A DNA stretch of 21,236 nt, taken from positions 64,001 to 85,236 of the forward strand of contig JAQGDQ010000877.1 in the NCBI GenBank assembly GCA_030141605.1, written 5' to 3'. Below the pieces are notes generated by a model, which saw nothing but the letters and a program-made list of their open reading frames with translations, was not told where the DNA came from and did no database searches. The DNA is from Tubiluchus corallicola (lineage: Eukaryota; Priapulida; Priapulimorpha; Priapulimorphida; Tubiluchidae). Shown here piece by piece: positions 17,996-21,236 of the stretch; position 1 is the first letter of the stretch, and each line of letters opens with the position of its first letter. Made by a program: the position numbers and the translations under genes.

Positions 17996-18082
17996 CGCAA
18001 ATGTCTTTGATCTTTGTGGATCAAATTTATCCAGGATTTCCTTTGCAGTTTTGTATGTTTCATTTTCCATCACTTCCTCCAG
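17996..18082 (-). CDS. LNPK: LNPK exon, coiled coil
   Basis: An 87-base, phase 0-0 exon from the acceptor TTTAAATTTCAG (AG at 18084-18083) to the donor GTATGG (17995). It encodes 29 residues, starting LEEVMENETYKTAKEILDKF and ending DPQRSKTFA. Human LNPK reads LEEVMEKETYKTAKLILERF-DP at this point (from memory), a near-perfect match. This is the cytosolic coiled coil after the membrane hairpin, implicated in Lunapark self-association at ER junctions. Confidence 0.96.
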
Positions 18083-19336
18083 CTGAAATTTAAATAAAAA
18101 AAAGACTTGTCAAATGATCGTTTGCTTGCTTATCAGTAATTTTTTATGAGTAAAATTTTGTAACACTTTTAAGCGTAGTTTATCTGCTACGGATTCACAA
18201 AACATCAATGTAAATCCATGGCTCTTTTGTCACCTATTTCTTTTCTTTCTTTAAAGGAAAAGTCAAGCCTTCTGGAAAGTCAGACTTGTTTGAATGTTTC
18301 CGAAAAATGTTAGAAGGATTTGTTAATAAACAGTGTGACAAGTGCCTCGTGTAATTAACAAACTCCCTTTAATATAGCTATCATTTAATGCTTTAGCACT
18401 TCCATTTTCAACCTGCATTTTTCCACCAATGATGTCGTTTATCAGCTGAAGAAAAATAGCACACTCTCAATTTGTGTCAAAACTGATATAAGATTTTACA
18501 AAAAATAGCTAGCTTGTCTTGTGATATTTTTGCTTGAACTTCAGGTAAGCTGCAGGAGTTTTAATTAATTTAAGCAGCGGCGAACACTTACGAACATTCA
18601 CGATACGCTTACCAAATGTCACGGAATCCAACTGTTACATTATAATTTTCAAGTGATTGGCACCTGAAAATTTCTATACAATGGTAATATACAGTAATTT
18701 ATACTTTTCAGACACTTCTTTACAAATTTCTTTGTTATATTTTTCTAAGTGACAACAGTAAAGTAAACCCAACATGCTAAATGACATTTCCTTTCCTTTA
18801 ATACAATTTGGCTTTAATAAAATGATTCTAATAGCATACAGTAGGATTCTAAAAAGTGCCACTCAATATTAGCCTGTAACCCACAAGATGAAAAAGGTAA
18901 ATATATAAAGACTGCATAACAAAATCACTAAAATGACCACTAATAACAAGTTAATAGACCTCTGTAAGAAATTGTCAACAATGACTGCAGCAAGCTAAAT
19001 GGTTTTATCAAAATTTCTTATGTTCACAAAAGCGCACTTTGGTTAATAGATGATATTCCTTTCTCGCCTGCAACTAACTTGCCACAGAATTACCCACAGT
19101 CGATAATGCTTCCAGGCTAGGATGCAACGATAACTGCTACAGTACCGCTTTGAGACGCCATAACTAATTTTGCCATTTTACTCGTCTGTACTGGACACAA
19201 TGCACAACTTGGCTCATTTCGCATGCTTTAGCTTTTTCATAATTTCAAGCTGGACTAACATTAACAAAAATTGGAAGATTGCCAAAAAACTGAACTACGA
19301 TTATTAGAAAAAGGAAAACCGGAGTTTTTCACTTAC
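18083..19336 (-). other. LNPK intron (1.25 kb)
   Basis: Phase-0 intron, AT-rich. I see no gene, RNA or clear repeat in it. Confidence 0.8.
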
Positions 19337-19377
19337 CACTTTCCTCTTCTTTTCTCTGAGATCTTGCAACGCAAACT
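19337..19377 (-). CDS. LNPK: LNPK micro-exon, start of coiled coil
   Basis: A 41-base exon between the acceptor TTTGCATTTCAG (AG at 19379-19378) and the donor GTAAGTG (19336). Two bases complete a Glu codon from the previous exon, followed by FALQDLREKKRKV. This matches the human ALDDLKSQRKKI segment (from memory) directly before LEEVM. It is too short for any ORF scan and was found through splice signals and homology. Confidence 0.92.
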
Positions 19378-19551
19378 CTGAAATGCAAATAGAAATGTCG
19401 TTAGTCATCAGAACATTTGTACAATTCAGTACTGGTTCATTCTTGAACGTGTCTATAGATCAATAAAACTATACAAAGTGCACTTTTAAACGTGTGTATT
19501 GCTTGACACAGACGATTTTCAAGTCTAACCATCATAATGCTGACTCACCCA

Positions 19552-19687
19552 GAAGCTAAGTAGTGAACACTAATTTTATTTTTTTCAATTTCTTTGGCAA
19601 TTTCTTTACAAAGTTGCTCAAAAATAAACTCTGACACCAGCGTTTCACATTTCAAAAACTGTTTAAAGACTGGCCTTTCAAATAAGC
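19552..19687 (-). CDS. Unassigned exon-like ORF in LNPK intron
   Basis: On the minus strand an acceptor-like ACATTGGTTCAG is followed by 45 open codons and then a good donor (GTGAGTCA). The predicted peptide begins ESLFERPVFKQFLKCETLVS, then EFIFEQLCKEIAKEIEKNKI, and ends SVHYLAS. It looks amphipathic and protein-like, but I know no family for it. Its phases (0 in, 2 out) do not fit as a cassette in LNPK, and it has no start codon. It could be an exon of a nested gene or a chance A-rich frame. Confidence 0.22.
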
Positions 19688-20059
19688 TTTCCTGAACCAA
19701 TGTAATATAGCTACTTAATTAATGAGTGTTTTCTACAGAAATTCAGACACAAAACTGAATGCACAAAGGAAGTAACTGTGTTACAGCTCCGTTTTTACAT
19801 GCCTGAACATGACACTGATAAAAACTGTTTCATATAATGTCAAATATGAATACATAAATTGCATTCTTAGATTTACAATGCATTCTTTAGTCTTGGGCAT
19901 GAACATTGTAAACTCAGTTTCACTTACTGTAATACAAATCATGTCTTGAATGAAAATTTAAATAGCTTTAACAAGAATCATACCTAGCGATGACAAAAAT
20001 GAAATGTACAGACAACCTCGGGTCTGTAAAGACATATTTCACAAAAACATTTATTTCAT

Positions 20060-20165
20060 ATACATACACACACATATATATATATATATATGCATATATA
20101 TAGATTATAATATATGTACATATAGATTATATACATATATAATGAAATATATACATTATATATTT
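20060..20165. repeat. AC/AT dinucleotide microsatellite and AT-rich tract
   Basis: CACACACA passes into (AT)n and then imperfect TATATACAT repeats. It underlies a Tyr/Ile-rich frame on the plus strand that is not a gene. Confidence 0.9.
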
Positions 20166-20320
20166 CATAAAGACATAAACACAACAATAAGGCAAACAAA
20201 AATCACGAAATAAAACTAAAACTAAGAATTGGGTTCAACTTCAAAATTATGCATTGCACAACAACCTAATCACGTATCTGGGCTGCATAAGGAAATGTCT
20301 TGTCTGTGTAAAACTCTTAC

Positions 20321-20379
20321 CATTTTCACTGATTTTTCGAATGTAAATCCAATGTATCAGCCTCTTCATTCCCCACATT
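20321..20379 (-). CDS. LNPK: LNPK exon, end of membrane hairpin region
   Basis: A 59-base exon from the acceptor TTGAATTTTAG (AG at 20381-20380) to a strong donor GTAAGAG (20320). After one base completing a split codon it encodes MWGMKRLIHWIYIRKISEN plus the first base of Glu. The segment sits where human LNPK has the end of its second transmembrane segment and the basic SKRTERNNE stretch. The join ISEN-E-FALQDLREKK is in phase. Conservation is moderate, so position, phase and splice sites carry the call. It is the most 5' exon visible. Confidence 0.8.
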
Positions 20380-21236
20380 CTAAAATTCAAATTAGAAAAA
20401 ACGAATTAAAAACAAACCAATGAAACTTTCTTTCAAAGTTATACAAAATAGTCCAAGATAAGATGGGTGATTGTTTCCCAAATTGTAATAACACCCTTCA
20501 GAGTATCAGGGGGCACAAACATTCATATTCAAGATTCATCTAAATTCATTTAAACAAATTCAGTTTTATCAAAGGTTAAAGAATTAAATTCTATTCAAAT
20601 TTGACAGTTTCTCTTATTTTTTGTTCAGATCTTCCAAAGGCTGGCTAGTGGCTACACACCTAGAAACAAAGCAGGCCAACAAACATTACTAAAAAGACTA
20701 GAAAGTTTATATTAATGCCCCCCTTATATTTATGAAACATAACACCCCCTCGGTGTGCAGTACTAGGACCAATTGATTAATTTTATTCGAGTATAATTTA
20801 TTTAAGTATAATCGATCTGGGTTTTTCTTTTCCATCTTCGATTTGTTTTTTCATTAGATACAAATCATTTGCATTATCAATGCCATTTTCAATTTATTTT
20901 TCGAAAACCCACAAAAATTACACCACAAAATAACCGTCATTGTGGAAAATCAAGTAATACAGTTCTACCTTTGCTCAGTAGCTTAGCAAGATGGCGCCAC
21001 TGCTTAGACATGAAGGTTTCTCATAGACACGAACATGACACACTCTTCAAATGTACTGGTTTTGTCATAAAATAGCAGGAAATGGCACAAAACCAATTAT
21101 AATCGATTATACGATCGATTTCATATCCGATTAATCTATAGTAATGCACCAATGCCCCACCACTAATGCGTAATAAGCCTAATAACTCAAAAACTCAAAT
21201 TTTTACCCTAATGGAAATGCGAGAAAAGGCAGTGAA
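20380..21236 (-). other. LNPK intron, continues out of window
   Basis: No convincing further LNPK exon was found here. The exons for the N-terminus and membrane hairpin are expected beyond 21236. The sequence AAGATGGCGCC at 20989-20999 resembles a YY1-type site, but there is no other promoter evidence. Confidence 0.6.

Larger units (their letters stand above)
19378..20320 (-). other. LNPK intron (943 bp)
   Basis: Phase-1 intron. It holds an unassigned exon-like frame on the same strand (19552-19687) and an AT/ATAC microsatellite (20060-20165). Confidence 0.8.
5999..21236 (-). other. LNPK: LNPK (Lunapark) gene, partial at 5' end
   Basis: Nine coding exons on the minus strand (20379-20321, 19377-19337, 18082-17996, 17093-17048, 13898-13737, 9702-9529, 9272-9150, 7447-7307, 6093-5999) all have GT/AG borders and compatible phases. 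They join into about 308 residues. Lunapark is an ER membrane protein that accumulates at and stabilises three-way tubule junctions, working with atlastin and reticulon-type proteins. Visible domain order: the end of the membrane hairpin region, a basic coiled coil (LREKKRKV, LEEVMENETYKTAKEIL), a Pro/Ser/Gln-rich linker, the Lunapark zinc finger with C-x2-C and C-x2-C pairs (LICRQCWSHNG, FRCAYCYAFNPARK), and an acidic disordered tail. Human LNPK has 428 residues, so roughly the first 100 are missing and should lie beyond 21236. Confidence 0.95.

Noticed and set aside
20004-20213. Tyr/Ile-rich plus-strand ORF
   Set aside because: Translation of an AT/ATAC microsatellite.
20464-20540. Start-codon frame beginning MGDCFPNCNNT, considered as a THAP-type zinc finger start
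   Set aside because: Only about 26 codons, without the further Cys/His or AVPTIF-type residues of a THAP domain.
20940-21030. Minus-strand MSKQWRHLAKLLSK-type frame considered as the LNPK N-terminus
   Set aside because: It does not match the Lunapark N-terminus, lacks the membrane hairpin after it, and its phase to the 20379 exon is not established.

Overview
The window is AT-rich nuclear DNA from an animal, most likely an invertebrate. Evidence: short coding exons with GT/AG borders separated by long AT-rich introns, two recognisable metazoan housekeeping genes, a eukaryotic 5S rRNA-like sequence, a tRNA-derived SINE, a hAT-type DNA element, minisatellites and microsatellites. There is no bacterial gene organisation, and nearly all long open frames are chance frames in introns or intergenic DNA. 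I cannot fix the phylum.

Layout. (1) Positions 182-1151, plus strand: the last two coding exons of HIBADH (mitochondrial 3-hydroxyisobutyrate dehydrogenase, valine catabolism). The intron between them carries a 38-bp minisatellite that runs right up to the splice acceptor. (2) Positions 1152-5473: the gap between two convergent genes. It holds an 11-unit, 62-bp-period minisatellite, a pogo/Tigger-like terminal sequence, a 5S rRNA-like copy on the minus strand, a complete 414-bp hAT-type non-autonomous element with a perfect 8-bp target duplication, and one unassigned exon-like ORF. (3) Positions 5474-21236, minus strand: the 3' part of LNPK (Lunapark, ER three-way-junction protein). Nine coding exons join in frame into about 308 residues, from just after the transmembrane hairpin through the coiled coil, proline-rich linker and C2-C2 zinc finger to the stop codon at 5999-6001. 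The exons for the N-terminus and membrane hairpin are not visible and should lie beyond 21236. LNPK introns hold a tRNA-SINE, two dispersed repeat families (one direct pair, one inverted pair), microsatellites and a promoter-like or LTR-like stretch.

The two proteins do not share a pathway. The notable point is their adjacency: in human, HIBADH lies next to EVX1/HOXA and LNPK next to EVX2/HOXD, so this tail-to-tail pair looks like an unsplit version of the ancestral EVX-side flank of the Hox cluster. No new enzymatic or defence system was found.
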